From: Deltaproteobacteria bacterium
GTDB taxonomy: Bacteria > Desulfobacterota > Syntrophobacteria > Syntrophobacterales > Syntrophobacteraceae
DNA length: 64,000 bases
Direction of reading: 5' to 3'
Assembly: GCA_021780695.1 (NCBI GenBank)
Contig: JAJXYD010000022.1
Coordinates: forward strand, 90,240 to 154,239
Position numbers and translations under genes: made by a program. The notes under the pieces were generated by a model. That model was not told where the DNA came from and searched no databases. It saw nothing but the letters and a program-made list of their open reading frames with translations. Below, piece after piece: positions 47,101-55,913 of the stretch; the first letter of the stretch is position 1, and each line of letters begins with the position of its first letter.

Positions 47101-47453
47101 TTCAGATAAAGGGCAGAATTAAAAACGGCAAGTTTTTTCTATCCGATTCCTTTCTCGACGGCCCGTCCATAAAAATGGTCTTTAGCGGCCAGGTCGATCT
47201 GGTCACAGGCAAATTGGATGTGATAGCCCTTGTGGCGCCCCAGCGCACTCTGGAAAGGGTTGTTAACATCACGCCCATAGTTGGCAAAGTCCTAAAAGAT
47301 GCGTTTGTAACCGTACCGGTGCGCGTAAGCGGAGACATTGACACCCCCACCGTGACGATACTCTCTCCAAAAGCCATCGGCCATGAACTTGTCGGGGTTA
47401 TGCAAAGGCTGCTCAAACTTCCCTTCACGATCTTCGACCCGTTTAAAGGGTAA
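44157..47453 (+). CDS. large AsmA-like envelope protein
   Basis: 1098 residues from ATG 44157 (GAGAGCTT upstream); a TTG at 44061 would add an unlikely 32-residue lead. One N-terminal membrane helix (YGAGFVLVLATGAVLIFSHLF) is followed by a long beta-rich periplasmic region. The N-terminal mature part (IRIDFRPLPLVTVRGV, LFIGKLEPSKIELFSPVI) and the C-terminal part (KIEFQAKDGLILRFETFTRIISVLSF and later DLVTGKLDVIALVAPQRTLERV) fit AsmA/TamB-like bridge proteins that carry lipids between membranes. No close functional assignment. Likely an operon with the upstream lipoprotein. Confidence 0.85.
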   Translation: MSKARKISLWGAYGAGFVLVLATGAVLIFSHLFNTGRIGADIRTVLKTRYHIETSQIRIDFRPLPLVTVRGVKAVIAEKLEATVGTVLIHIKVLPLFIGKLEPSKIELFSPVITVELPSSPSGGFSFQEFEDILKNIFGPRALPNPLRQTAVLAHNGDIRIFGPKTRCFFLNHIDLTSTLRDDGLDFVVASGESSFWQTLSLKGFIGPERKASGTLDLTGVRPGRIARAMAPSAAGHIGGDVSDITAGLYYNGSGNFRADFTASVPSFVFGILKRTMTIRDGFLTGVLLSDAKGIDVSFSDLRFKRPHLALTASFKKTYSDGSFSLSVDGRNTDAATLRSLLLAVNKKTKGVRHFFKILLDGKIPRIHYSSHSNDLSRLLKLKSMTTKCSIEKAVVMAPKVDLLVSNVSGDILIKNGILTATHISGQTNGSSTRDGELTVGLPHNDHSLHLDLPVKADLSELPAILDRVVKSKTLKHQLTLISDVTGKTEGRLVIGDRVGALAVKVLTGPFSLACRYGPLPGPVFLKGPSFKMDRDTIEFNDVDSTIADSKLSVWATVKGYSGPQREVDLKLKGRLGPEGVKIAGSLASLPKWIKRPTGLDLFFSTLTWQKGGKTTFSGKMKIPTGPTISTDVVKARKDLSIRRLAIKDSDSNADVTLSSLQDGFRIGFSGTLSKKTIALLLAGDYWLKSSIGGKFQADLYPKNPEKTSCEGQIALSNLCLPGILPDSATIENATIEAEGKKFAIESAQATWQGNRFDLSGSIDLGQTSYNLNINASTQALDLNRILAPKCMAPKPGDTPAPSRIPFRKTAWDMPVTGLIHVTSKHLSYQKINWAPVEANITLEKGAEKIRLTRASKVCGISTPGKIKVSPSGVAMGFDLSASGNHLQGSLGCLFAKKPLISGSYHLSGHIEAKSPGLVVNKPICGADFARFLQGKIEFQAKDGLILRFETFTRIISVLSFSEIYRGVVPDLLGNGCPYKTFQIKGRIKNGKFFLSDSFLDGPSIKMVFSGQVDLVTGKLDVIALVAPQRTLERVVNITPIVGKVLKDAFVTVPVRVSGDIDTPTVTILSPKAIGHELVGVMQRLLKLPFTIFDPFKG

Positions 47454-47646
47454 GAGTCACTAAGAACACTCTCTGTTCAGCCATGCTCGCAATATCCCCT
47501 ATTCGGAGAAGCTTTCAGCGTTTTTTCCCACAAAAGAATCCTGGGGTACCCTCGATTCCACAATTCCCCTGCTTGCTTTCATGCGCTATATTTGCATGCA
47601 TGGCCTAAGCTAAATTTATTTACCAAACACCCAGGCGAGCAAACTA

Positions 47647-49863
47647 ATGGAAAATCGCTCCTTCCGGATTAAGGGAATGTGCTGCGGCGAAGAAGTAAGG
47701 CTGCTAAGGTCCGAGGTCGCACCCCTTGTGGGTGGCGAAGAAAACTTATCCTTCGATCTGTTGAAAAGCGTTATGACGATCAAGGGCGAACTCGCCCCTA
47801 AGGTAGGCGAACAGATCATCGCAGCGGTTGGTAGAACCGGCATGGAAGCGGTTGTCCTGGACGGCCTGTGCTCAACGGGCGTTTGTCCCGCGACCGAGGA
47901 GAACGTATGGGAAAAGCATGGAAGGCTTTTCTCATGCGTTGCGGGCGGAGTGCTTATGGCGGCCGCTTTCGTTTTTCAGGCTCTAAGAACCGGCAACCTA
48001 TCCGCGGCTTTAACCTCGGAGAGCGCTGCCCCAAGTTTCGCGGTCGGTCTTTATTTTGCCTCTATTCTTGCAGGAGGCTGGTTTGTTTTACCAAAGGCCC
48101 TCTATGCGGCAAAAAAGTTAAGAGCCGACATGAATCTTCTGATGATGGCGGCCGTAGTGGGGGCAGTCGTCCTTGGCAAGTGGCTTGAAGCCGCCTCGGT
48201 AACTTTTCTTTTCTCCCTGGCCCTGCTTTTGGAGTCCTGGAGTCTTGAGAAGGCAAAGCGCGAAATAGCCGCGCTTTTGGATATCTCCCCTCGAGTGGCC
48301 CGTTTCATTTGCCCTAACGACGGGAAAATCGAGGAAAAACCCGTCGATGAAATTCCTGTTGGAACTACGGTTGTGGTGCGCCCGGGCGAGCGGATTCCTC
48401 TGGACGGCATAATAACAAAGGGAATCACCAGTGTTAACCAGGCGCCCATCACGGGAGAATCCGCAGCCGTCTACAAGGAGACCGACTCCGAGGTATTTGC
48501 CGGAACGATCAACGAAGAAGGCGCCATAGAGTTCAGAACGACCCGTCTTTCCGTGGACACGACCCTTTCAAGAATCGTCCGCATGGTCGAGGAGGGCCGC
48601 TCCAGGCGCGCTCCAACCGAACAGTGGGTAGATAAATTCGCAAGGGTCTACACCCCGATCATGATGCTCATTGCCCTTGCAATCGCCCTACTCCCCCCCC
48701 TTGCGACCGGGGGAAACTGGGCCAACTGGTTCTACCGGAGCCTGGTGGTCCTTGTTATTGCCTGCCCCTGCGCGCTGGTAATTTCAACTCCGGTTACGAT
48801 CGTGGCCGCTCTTGGTTCGGCGGCCAGAAACGGAGTCCTCATAAAGGGCGGAGCTTACCTTGAATTGCCTGCACACTTAAAGGCCTTTGCCTTCGATAAG
48901 ACCGGGACCATCACTTACGGAGAGCCTGCCGTAAAGGAGGTATTACCTGTTGACAACCACAACCAAACCAGTCTGCTCGCAAACGCTGCCGGCCTCGAAA
49001 TCCACAGCACCCACCCCGTGGCCCGGGCGATCATTCGGCACGTCCAAGCCATGGGAATAAGCCCGCAGGTGGCCGAAAGCTTCACGATCCTGCCGGGCCA
49101 GGGAGCAGAAGGAAGAATCGGCGGCAGGAATTACTGGATCGGCAACCACAGAATGCTTGAAAGATGGCGCAGGCTAAGCCCGGTTTTCACCGATAAGATC
49201 GATAGAATCGAGCAAGCCGGAAACTCTCTCATGGTGATGTGGTGCGACGATCACATTTGCGGACTGGTAACGGTGGCCGACCGGGTGCGTCCGGAAGCCC
49301 AGGAGGCCGTGGCCGGCCTCAAGGCCCTGGGTGTTGAAAGAGTCGTCTTGATAAGCGGCGACAATAACAAGAGCGCAGCGCTTGTGGCAAACGCCATAGG
49401 AGTAGATGAGTGCCACTCCGAACTTCTTCCGGCCGATAAGGTTGGGCTGGTATCCGATCTTAAGACCAAATTCGGCGGGATCGCGATGGTTGGAGACGGC
49501 ATAAACGATGCTCCGGCCCTTGCCGCGGCCAACGTCGGGATCGCCATGGGAGCGATGGGATCGGATGCGGCGATCGAAACAGCCGATGTAGCACTCATGT
49601 CCGAAGACCTTACAAAAATCCCATGGCTGATCCGCCACTCGAAAAAAACGATGGCCGTAGTCAAACAGAACATATTTTTTGCTCTGCTCATAAAATGTCT
49701 ATTCATCGGTATGGCGGCGGCTGGAGTGGCCACCCTCTGGGAGGCGATAGCCGCGGACATGGGGGCTTCGCTCCTTGTGATTTTCAATGGGCTAAGAATG
49801 CTTAGAGTCACTGACGGGGGCACCAGGGGCTCAAAGAATCGAGTTGCTCCTCAAGTTCCTTGA
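47647..49863 (+). CDS. heavy-metal P1B-type ATPase (Zn/Cd/Pb type)
   Basis: 738 residues. An N-terminal HMA-like domain has GMCCGEE: the CCxxE variant (Cys12, Cys13, Glu16) instead of CxxC, seen in some Zn2+/Cd2+ ATPases such as plant HMA2. Eight membrane helices, TGES in PITGESAAV, CPC in IACPCALVIS, phosphorylated Asp417 in DKTGT, HSTHPVARAI (HP locus) and GDGINDAPAL follow. Near the C-terminus DMGASLLVIFNGLRMLR matches the last helix Asp of Zn/Cd pumps. It exports divalent soft metals across the inner membrane. It overlaps the convergent RluD-type gene by 56 bp at its 3' end. Confidence 0.95.
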   Translation: MENRSFRIKGMCCGEEVRLLRSEVAPLVGGEENLSFDLLKSVMTIKGELAPKVGEQIIAAVGRTGMEAVVLDGLCSTGVCPATEENVWEKHGRLFSCVAGGVLMAAAFVFQALRTGNLSAALTSESAAPSFAVGLYFASILAGGWFVLPKALYAAKKLRADMNLLMMAAVVGAVVLGKWLEAASVTFLFSLALLLESWSLEKAKREIAALLDISPRVARFICPNDGKIEEKPVDEIPVGTTVVVRPGERIPLDGIITKGITSVNQAPITGESAAVYKETDSEVFAGTINEEGAIEFRTTRLSVDTTLSRIVRMVEEGRSRRAPTEQWVDKFARVYTPIMMLIALAIALLPPLATGGNWANWFYRSLVVLVIACPCALVISTPVTIVAALGSAARNGVLIKGGAYLELPAHLKAFAFDKTGTITYGEPAVKEVLPVDNHNQTSLLANAAGLEIHSTHPVARAIIRHVQAMGISPQVAESFTILPGQGAEGRIGGRNYWIGNHRMLERWRRLSPVFTDKIDRIEQAGNSLMVMWCDDHICGLVTVADRVRPEAQEAVAGLKALGVERVVLISGDNNKSAALVANAIGVDECHSELLPADKVGLVSDLKTKFGGIAMVGDGINDAPALAAANVGIAMGAMGSDAAIETADVALMSEDLTKIPWLIRHSKKTMAVVKQNIFFALLIKCLFIGMAAAGVATLWEAIAADMGASLLVIFNGLRMLRVTDGGTRGSKNRVAPQVP

Positions 49864-50806
49864 AATCCGCGGGCAGCGGAGCGGTCGCCAAAATGGGCTC
49901 GCCTGTCACAGGGTGTTTAAATTCAAGCCGGGCTGCGTGGAGCATCTGCCTGCGGGCTTTTAGCAGGAGTTCGCGAACGGGGCCGCATTTAACGTTTTTC
50001 GCCCTCCGACTGCCTCCCCCATAGGTTTCGTCTCCGATAACCGGGTGTCCGATATGGCTTAGGTGGACCCTTATCTGGTGGGTTCTACCCGTTTCTATGC
50101 TCACGCTCAAAAGCGAGGCTTCGCCCCAACTTTTTACCACTTCCCACCGCGACAGCGCTTGGCGCCCCCTGTTTTGAAGCACAGCTATTTTTTTGCGCTC
50201 CGTTGGATGCCTGCCAAGAAACGTGGAAATCTCTCCCCGGGTCTTATCGGGACGACCGTAGACCATCGCCAGGTATTGTTTGCTGAGTTCTCTTTCCTTG
50301 AACTGCCTTATGAGATTCAAATAGGCTCGCTCGCTTTTAGCAGCCACGAGAACACCGGAGGTATCCTTATCCAGGCGATGCACTATACCGGGCCGAAGTG
50401 GGGCCCCCTGGAGCGCAAGCCCGCAATGGCCAAGAAGACCGTGGACAAGCGTTGCATCCCTGTGGCCGGCCCCGGGGTGGACTACCAGATCGGCCGGTTT
50501 ATTGACAATAATGAGATCCTGGTCTTCAAAAAGTATATCCAACGGCATCGAGACAGGCTTTAGCGCATCATCGGGCCCCGGCTCCCGGGGCATATTGACT
50601 CTTATCGAGTAACCGGCCCGCACCTCATGGCTTGGCTTTGCCGCCCCTCCGTTTACCGCTACCCGGTTTTCCTTGATCAACCTCTTTAGATGACTGCGCG
50701 AAAGGTCGGGGATAACCGAGCTCAAAAAAAAGTCAAGCCTCTGCCCGCTTTGCTCCTCCAAGACCATAAAGACATATTCTGCCGGTGGGGTGTTTTTATC
50801 GCTCAT
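49808..50806 (-). CDS. RluD-family pseudouridine synthase
   Basis: 332 residues from ATG 50806 (a TTG at 50812 is the alternative; no strong ribosome-binding site for either). An N-terminal S4 domain (GQRLDFFLSSVIPDLSRSHLKRLI, trimmed) is followed by the catalytic domain with RLDKDTSGVLVAAK containing the nucleophilic Asp, GRTHQIRVHLSHIGHPVIGD and HAARLEFKHP. The arrangement fits RluD, which modifies the 23S rRNA helix 69, though RluC cannot be excluded. It is convergent with the P-type ATPase gene, sharing 56 bp. Confidence 0.92.
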   Translation of the reverse strand: MSDKNTPPAEYVFMVLEEQSGQRLDFFLSSVIPDLSRSHLKRLIKENRVAVNGGAAKPSHEVRAGYSIRVNMPREPGPDDALKPVSMPLDILFEDQDLIIVNKPADLVVHPGAGHRDATLVHGLLGHCGLALQGAPLRPGIVHRLDKDTSGVLVAAKSERAYLNLIRQFKERELSKQYLAMVYGRPDKTRGEISTFLGRHPTERKKIAVLQNRGRQALSRWEVVKSWGEASLLSVSIETGRTHQIRVHLSHIGHPVIGDETYGGGSRRAKNVKCGPVRELLLKARRQMLHAARLEFKHPVTGEPILATAPLPADFKELEEQLDSLSPWCPRQ

Positions 50807-50812
50807 TTTCAA

Positions 50813-51216
50813 CTGAATTTATACCAAATTTTTCCAGGATATTACACCAAAACCTGAAGCATACCCGGAACCCTCAAGCTCAATTCTAACAGGGTGAAGT
50901 CTTTCAAAAGCCTTGCGCGCATCGTGGTCCCAAAAATATTGGCGCCCTTGGAGCACTCGGACAAAAGGATACCGATATCATAACTTTTTCGCAAAATAAT
51001 CTGTCCCAAGATGGACTTTGCCACTTGTGGAATTCTTCCCGCGGTATTTACTTTTACCCAGGATCCGAAACCGGCTCTGCTGCCGAGCCCGAAGGTTTTC
51101 GGATGTATTTATCTAATCGTGGGCCGAGTTGTTGGCACCCCTTGACGGCAGGCCCACTTCATCTGTTGCAGCCCATCTTCACACCCCACAAAATCAATCC
51201 GAGGGGGAGAAACGCC
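50813..51216. other. intergenic region between the rlu gene and the beta-propeller gene
   Basis: 404 bp between divergent genes. An open frame from 51025 leads into the propeller gene but the signal peptide begins only at 51217. No small gene, repeat or clear promoter was seen. Confidence 0.5.
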
Positions 51217-52323
51217 ATGAAAAATCCTCTAAGAAGCCTTTTATTGTTAATCGCAGGTTTTTCGATGATGCAAGTCCTGGGGACAATCTCTTTTGCCAAG
51301 GAAGTTGCCATAGGGATAACTAATTATGGCGTGGTCTACGATGGAGCAAATATCTGGGTGGCCAATTACCCGGACAACACCGTAACTAAATTAAGGGCCG
51401 CCGACGGGGCTCTAAGAGCCGTCTACAAAGTGCCTGGTCCCTGGGGGATGGCCTTTGACGGCAGAAACATCTGGGTGGCCAACTATTCGGGCGACACAGT
51501 GACAAAACTAAGGGCCGCCGACGGAGCCTTGATGGGAATCTATCCCGTAGGAGTAAATCCAAGGGCGGTGCTTTTCGACGGCGCATACATCTGGGTTGCA
51601 AGCGGGGGCGTCTCGGGTTCTCTAACCAGGCTCAGAGCCGCGGATGGGGCTCCGGTGTGGACCATTCCCGTCGACGACCCCTGGGGAATGGCCTACGACG
51701 GCAAGACGGTGTGGGTGACAAATAATCGCGCAAACAGGGTGACTAGAATCAATTCGGCCGGGTGCATCCTGGGGGAATATAAGGCAGGCGAGCGACCCAT
51801 GGGTATAGCTTTCGACGGGATATCCCTGTGGGTGGCCGACAACGGCGGCGCTGAACTCACAAGACTTAGCGCGGTAAACGGAGCCAGGATAGGAGAAGTC
51901 CCTGTTGGTGTCGACCCCTTTGGCGTTTTTTCCAAGGGCCATTTCGTCTGGGTCGCCAGAACCGATGGCGTTCTTGCAAAGCTTACAACCCGGGGGTGTT
52001 TGGTTGGAACCTACGATGCGGGACTCTATCCTGACGGCATCGCTTTCGATGGAGCAAATATCTGGGTAGCAGACAACGAAGGAGCCGTGAAAGTCTTCAG
52101 AGCCTACAGCGGGTCTTTGGTGGCTACCTGCAAGATCCGGCAACCCTGCAGACCCGGAGCCGAAATTGGCGCACTGGCCCTCGCGGGGCCTACCCACGGA
52201 AAGGAAGAGATCGTTTTTAAGAAGAATTTATTTCCAAAAGATCATCTGCCGGGCATATCGACAGACAGCAATAGGAGCTACTACAACGCGCGGCTGGGCG
52301 CTATCTCGCCAAACGGAGAGTAA
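51217..52323 (+). CDS. exported YVTN/NHL-type beta-propeller protein
   Basis: 368 residues from ATG 51217 (GAGGGGGAGAAACGCC upstream), which starts a signal peptide (MKNPLRSLLLLIAGFSMM). Residues 34-310 are about seven repeats of 40-42 residues with the pattern GxAFDGxxIWVANxxxxTVTKLRAADGA, forming a propeller blade each. The last 60 residues do not repeat. Such repeats occur in surface and periplasmic proteins that bind partners or redox cofactors. No function is assigned. It is a single gene followed by a convergent PilZ gene. Confidence 0.88.
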   Translation: MKNPLRSLLLLIAGFSMMQVLGTISFAKEVAIGITNYGVVYDGANIWVANYPDNTVTKLRAADGALRAVYKVPGPWGMAFDGRNIWVANYSGDTVTKLRAADGALMGIYPVGVNPRAVLFDGAYIWVASGGVSGSLTRLRAADGAPVWTIPVDDPWGMAYDGKTVWVTNNRANRVTRINSAGCILGEYKAGERPMGIAFDGISLWVADNGGAELTRLSAVNGARIGEVPVGVDPFGVFSKGHFVWVARTDGVLAKLTTRGCLVGTYDAGLYPDGIAFDGANIWVADNEGAVKVFRAYSGSLVATCKIRQPCRPGAEIGALALAGPTHGKEEIVFKKNLFPKDHLPGISTDSNRSYYNARLGAISPNGE

Positions 52324-52344
52324 ACCGGCTCTTTGCACCATTTG

Positions 52345-52800
52345 TCAAGGCATGAGAAAAAAGCCCAGGGTTTTCCTGCTCTGTGAATCTATGTCTATGA
52401 TTTTGGCCCCCACGCCTCCATCCTCTACGCTGCGAACGGAAACGACCATATTTACAGTTTTATCCTGAAGCTTGAAAGCAATTCGGAGTTTCTGATCGGG
52501 CTGCATATATTGCCCGCTTTTTTGAAACTTCACCCCTTCGGCTGAAATATCAATTATTTTTACCGGTTCACCTTTGGGTGGGCCTGCTGCCGTAAAGCAC
52601 AACCCCCAGATCGCAACCTGTTTGCGGTAATTTTGCCTTCTTTCAAACGAGACAGCGAAGGTATTGCCGCAACCGCACTTAACCACAGCGGAACGAGGGG
52701 ACTCCCTTTGGGAGAAGTCAACCTCCTTATTCTTTCCGCAACTCCCACAGACTATAACGCCGATCCGAGTTTTATTGAGATAAACTTTTAAAGTTTCCAT
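52345..52800 (-). CDS. PilZ-domain protein
   Basis: 151 residues from ATG 52800 (GGGGG upstream). Residues 15-50 hold two Cys pairs (CGSCGK and KCGCGNTF) that may bind a metal. The PilZ part has RRQNYRKQV, close to the RxxxR c-di-GMP loop, and IIDISAEGVKF, close to D/NxSxxG. It is a likely c-di-GMP receptor, with the GGDEF protein at 22481 as one possible source of signal. It lies 18 bp before the end of the fused cysteine synthase gene on the minus strand. Confidence 0.88.
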   Translation of the reverse strand: METLKVYLNKTRIGVIVCGSCGKNKEVDFSQRESPRSAVVKCGCGNTFAVSFERRQNYRKQVAIWGLCFTAAGPPKGEPVKIIDISAEGVKFQKSGQYMQPDQKLRIAFKLQDKTVNMVVSVRSVEDGGVGAKIIDIDSQSRKTLGFFLMP

Positions 52801-52821
52801 CAATCCCCCGAGACCACTTCT

Positions 52822-55155
52822 CTATTGTTTGGATTCGCAATACTCCCATCTGCTTCCAACTGGAGTGTCGAAAACGCGAACGCCGCACTTCAAAAGCTCG
52901 CCCCTTATCCTGTCGGACTCGGCCCAGTTTTTCTCTTTTCGGGCAATTTCGCGCTCCCAGATCATTTTTTCCTCGGCCGGACCTAGAAGGCGCGAATTCA
53001 AATCGAAAAAACCAAGGATGGAATTGGCCCGATGGAATATCTCGAGCACCTGCAACTGCTGTGAACTCGATATCCCCGCCCGGTCGATTACAGGGTTGGC
53101 ACGGCGAATGAAACTAAAAATCACTGCCAGAGCGCGCGGGATGTTTAGGTCGTCGGCCAAGGAATCAAGAAACTCCTGTTCGAAAGAACAGATAATCTTT
53201 GAGAGTTGATCGTTTTCGGCTCCCTGTCCTTCCCAGGCCCTAACCTTGACGATGAATTCGTCGATGCGCTTAAGCCCTCGCACCGTACTCGATAAGTTAT
53301 CGGAAGTCGCGTGTATTGGTTTGCGATAGTGGGCGCCGAGGAGCCAGTATCTAACCTCGCGGGCCGAAAACCCCATTTCCAGCAGTTCCCCGACAGGTTT
53401 GTTCTCATCCACCGGATCGTACACCTTGCCCTTATTTGCAGACCAGACCCGTTCGGCGATCATCCATGTGTTGGCAAAGGGCTTGCCCGTAATAGCCTCC
53501 CCGATTTCTCTCATGTTTTCCAGGTGAGGGAAAAGGAAATCCATACTGCTAACCACAATGTCGATCTGCGGGCCAAGATCGTGGATGGCCGCCGAAGCCG
53601 CCGAGATGTGCCAGGTGGGAATAACGTTTCCCCAGTGGGTTTTGACGTAAGCACCCATTTTCAGCTCTGCCAGGGTCGCCCGCTTTAGCAGAGCGAAATC
53701 GCTCGGATTTAGTTTTTCATAGGCATTAGGATCTACCCTTTTGCCCGCGCGCACCTTCTTGGGATCGATTCCGGATAACCTGCCGTAACTGTTGCTCCTC
53801 GAAAGATCGAAATAAACCGAACGCAGCTTGTCATAGGCGAATTCCCCGGAGATCAGCATCCGGGTAAACTCGGTTATCGTATCGAGGTGTTCGGTCGTTC
53901 TGGGATATCTATAGGCCCTCTTGATACCCAGAGAATCGAGGTCGCACAGAAAGGACTCGAAGCGCCATTTGGTGTAAGGCCCAAGGCACATCCCGGCAGC
54001 AACCGAACTGTTTATGGTGCGACTGTCAAAATCGGGAATCAGGACGACTTCATCTACCAGAAAATTTTTGGCCTGGAAAAACCTGGAGAGCAGGTCAGCC
54101 AGCAAAAAACGCCGGGCATCGGCAATCGAAAGGGGCTGGTCCAGTGGGGGCCCGGTTACGCAAATGCGCGCTTTTCCTTCCTTTACCGGCTTAAATTCGA
54201 CCTTTCTGCGCTCCAGCAAATTATAGAAGCGGAAGTCGGGCTCGAGAGTTTTGGTGAAAAGATTGGTGCTCAGATACCGGTCACCGCCGTCAGGCAAGAT
54301 TACAACGACGACCCCCTCCCTCATTTGGGATGCTGTTCGCATTGCGGCCGCCATGGCTGCCCCCGAACTCATTCCTACAAATATGCCCTCTTCTCTGGCC
54401 AATCTGCGGGCAGCCTCGAAAGCCTCCTCGTCATTAACGTTGACGACCTCATCGAGGGCATAGCGGTCGAAAATCCCCGGAACATAGGACTCCTTCATGT
54501 TTTTAAGGCCCTGGACCTTGTGCCCCGGCAAAGGCTCGACCGCCACGACCCTTATGGAGGGATTTTTTTCCTTCATAGCCCTTAGAATTCCCATGGCCGT
54601 ACCGGTGGTGCCAAGGGTAGCCACAACCGCGCTCACCTTGCCTTCGGTCTGTTCGTAGATCTCGGGTCCCGTACCCGTGTAGTGAGCCGCCGGATTGGCC
54701 GGGTTGTTGTACTGGTCGGTGGTAAAATAGCGGTCGGGATTTTCCCGCACCAGGTTGTATGCCTCTTCGATGGCTCCATCGGTACCCAGTGAACCCGGGG
54801 TGAGAAGCAGCTCGGCGCCAAAGGCCTTCAAAATCTTCTGCCGCTCGAGGCTGGCGGTCTCAGGCATGGTAAAAAGCACCCGATAGCCTTTGACCGCCGC
54901 GACCATCGCAAGCCCAATTCCCGTATTGCCGCTCGTTGCTTCGACGATTATTTTGCCGGCGGAAAGCTGTCCGTCGCGTTCCGCGGCCTCGACCATCGAA
55001 AGGGCCGTCCTGTCCTTTATCGAGCCCGCCGGGTTTCTGGCTTCCAGCTTCGCATAAAGCGTCACGGCAGGATTGGGATTCATCCGGTTTATCCTCACAA
55101 GAGGAGTACTTCCGATACATTCCAAGACATTGGAGAATACGTTTTTGCAGTTCAC
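52822..55155 (-). CDS. cysteine synthase fused to degenerate cysteinyl-tRNA synthetase-like domain
   Basis: 777 residues. Residues 1-305 are a CysK/CysM-type beta-replacing enzyme: PLP Lys in NPAGSIKDRTAL, TSGNTGIGLAM, and phosphate loop GTTGTAMGI. From about 320 the sequence follows CysRS in order (FYNLLERRKVEFKPV, FPHLENMREIGEA, VRYWLLGAHYRKPI, ESDRIRGELLKCGVRV), but the key motifs are gone: HIGH reads SIAD in PLSIADAR, KMSKS reads NKGK in SANKGK, and the Zn ligands are replaced (Cys28 by Thr, WHIECS by WHISAAS). Aminoacylation is therefore unlikely. The half may bind tRNA or regulate cysteine synthesis. The first half should make cysteine from O-acetylserine. Confidence 0.93.
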   Translation of the reverse strand: MNCKNVFSNVLECIGSTPLVRINRMNPNPAVTLYAKLEARNPAGSIKDRTALSMVEAAERDGQLSAGKIIVEATSGNTGIGLAMVAAVKGYRVLFTMPETASLERQKILKAFGAELLLTPGSLGTDGAIEEAYNLVRENPDRYFTTDQYNNPANPAAHYTGTGPEIYEQTEGKVSAVVATLGTTGTAMGILRAMKEKNPSIRVVAVEPLPGHKVQGLKNMKESYVPGIFDRYALDEVVNVNDEEAFEAARRLAREEGIFVGMSSGAAMAAAMRTASQMREGVVVVILPDGGDRYLSTNLFTKTLEPDFRFYNLLERRKVEFKPVKEGKARICVTGPPLDQPLSIADARRFLLADLLSRFFQAKNFLVDEVVLIPDFDSRTINSSVAAGMCLGPYTKWRFESFLCDLDSLGIKRAYRYPRTTEHLDTITEFTRMLISGEFAYDKLRSVYFDLSRSNSYGRLSGIDPKKVRAGKRVDPNAYEKLNPSDFALLKRATLAELKMGAYVKTHWGNVIPTWHISAASAAIHDLGPQIDIVVSSMDFLFPHLENMREIGEAITGKPFANTWMIAERVWSANKGKVYDPVDENKPVGELLEMGFSAREVRYWLLGAHYRKPIHATSDNLSSTVRGLKRIDEFIVKVRAWEGQGAENDQLSKIICSFEQEFLDSLADDLNIPRALAVIFSFIRRANPVIDRAGISSSQQLQVLEIFHRANSILGFFDLNSRLLGPAEEKMIWEREIARKEKNWAESDRIRGELLKCGVRVFDTPVGSRWEYCESKQ

Positions 55156-55282
55156 TTTTACTTCCCGAAAGCTGGTATGGACAAAAATTGCGGCTTTTTC
55201 ATCTTTAAGGCCCTATTATATAATCTTTGCCAGGGTTTAAAACCAGATTCTGCCCCAAAACCAGGATAAAGGAGAAAACGCT

Positions 55283-55882
55283 ATGAACACAATAGTGAAA
55301 TGGACACTTTTGGCTGTAGTGATTTTTCCAACGGCCCCCGCCTTCGGCTTCATGACTCCGGCCGGTATGTTCGTAAACAAATCCTTGGCCGATACCATGC
55401 ACATGGGGTCCGCGATGTATGTCTCGTCGTCGGCCTTCAGGAACAGGGGCTCGATACCGGTTCGCTATGCGCGGCCCGCAGCCGGAGGAGCAAATGTTTC
55501 CATTCCTCTCGACTGGAGCGCAGCCCCCGTGGGAACCAAATCTTTCGCCCTCTCCGTAGTCGATCACCACCCGATCGCCCGACTGTGGACTCACTGGATG
55601 GTCATAAACATACCGGCCACAGTTATGTCCTTACCCGAGGGCGCCTCCGGCAGGAATATGCCGCCCGGCTCGGCCGAACTGCTCAATTCATTCGGGGCTC
55701 CCGGATACGGAGGACCTCAGCCTCCAGCGGGTTCAGGACCTCACCCATACGTTATAACCGTCTACGCTTTGAACGTTTCCAGGCTTGACCTAAAGCCAAA
55801 TACAACTCTTACGGACTTTAACGAGGCACTGAGGGGGAAAACCCTCGGCAAGGCCGTGATTATAGGCTACTTCGGGAAATAG
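55283..55882 (+). CDS. exported PEBP (YbhB/YbcL) family protein
   Basis: 199 residues with a signal peptide (MNTIVKWTLLAVVIFPTAPA). The mature part has IPLDWSAAPVGTKSFALSV and VDHHPIARLWTHWMVINIP, with NSFGAPGYGGPQPPAGSGPH and YVITVYAL, the central phosphate-binding pocket motifs of the phosphatidylethanolamine-binding family. The bacterial role is unknown. AAAGGAGAAAACGCT precedes the ATG. It is divergent from the cysteine synthase fusion and convergent with the histidine kinase gene. Confidence 0.92.
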   Translation: MNTIVKWTLLAVVIFPTAPAFGFMTPAGMFVNKSLADTMHMGSAMYVSSSAFRNRGSIPVRYARPAAGGANVSIPLDWSAAPVGTKSFALSVVDHHPIARLWTHWMVINIPATVMSLPEGASGRNMPPGSAELLNSFGAPGYGGPQPPAGSGPHPYVITVYALNVSRLDLKPNTTLTDFNEALRGKTLGKAVIIGYFGK

Positions 55883-55913
55883 CACCTATTTTTAAGTAGC
55901 TGCGGGCCGCCCT

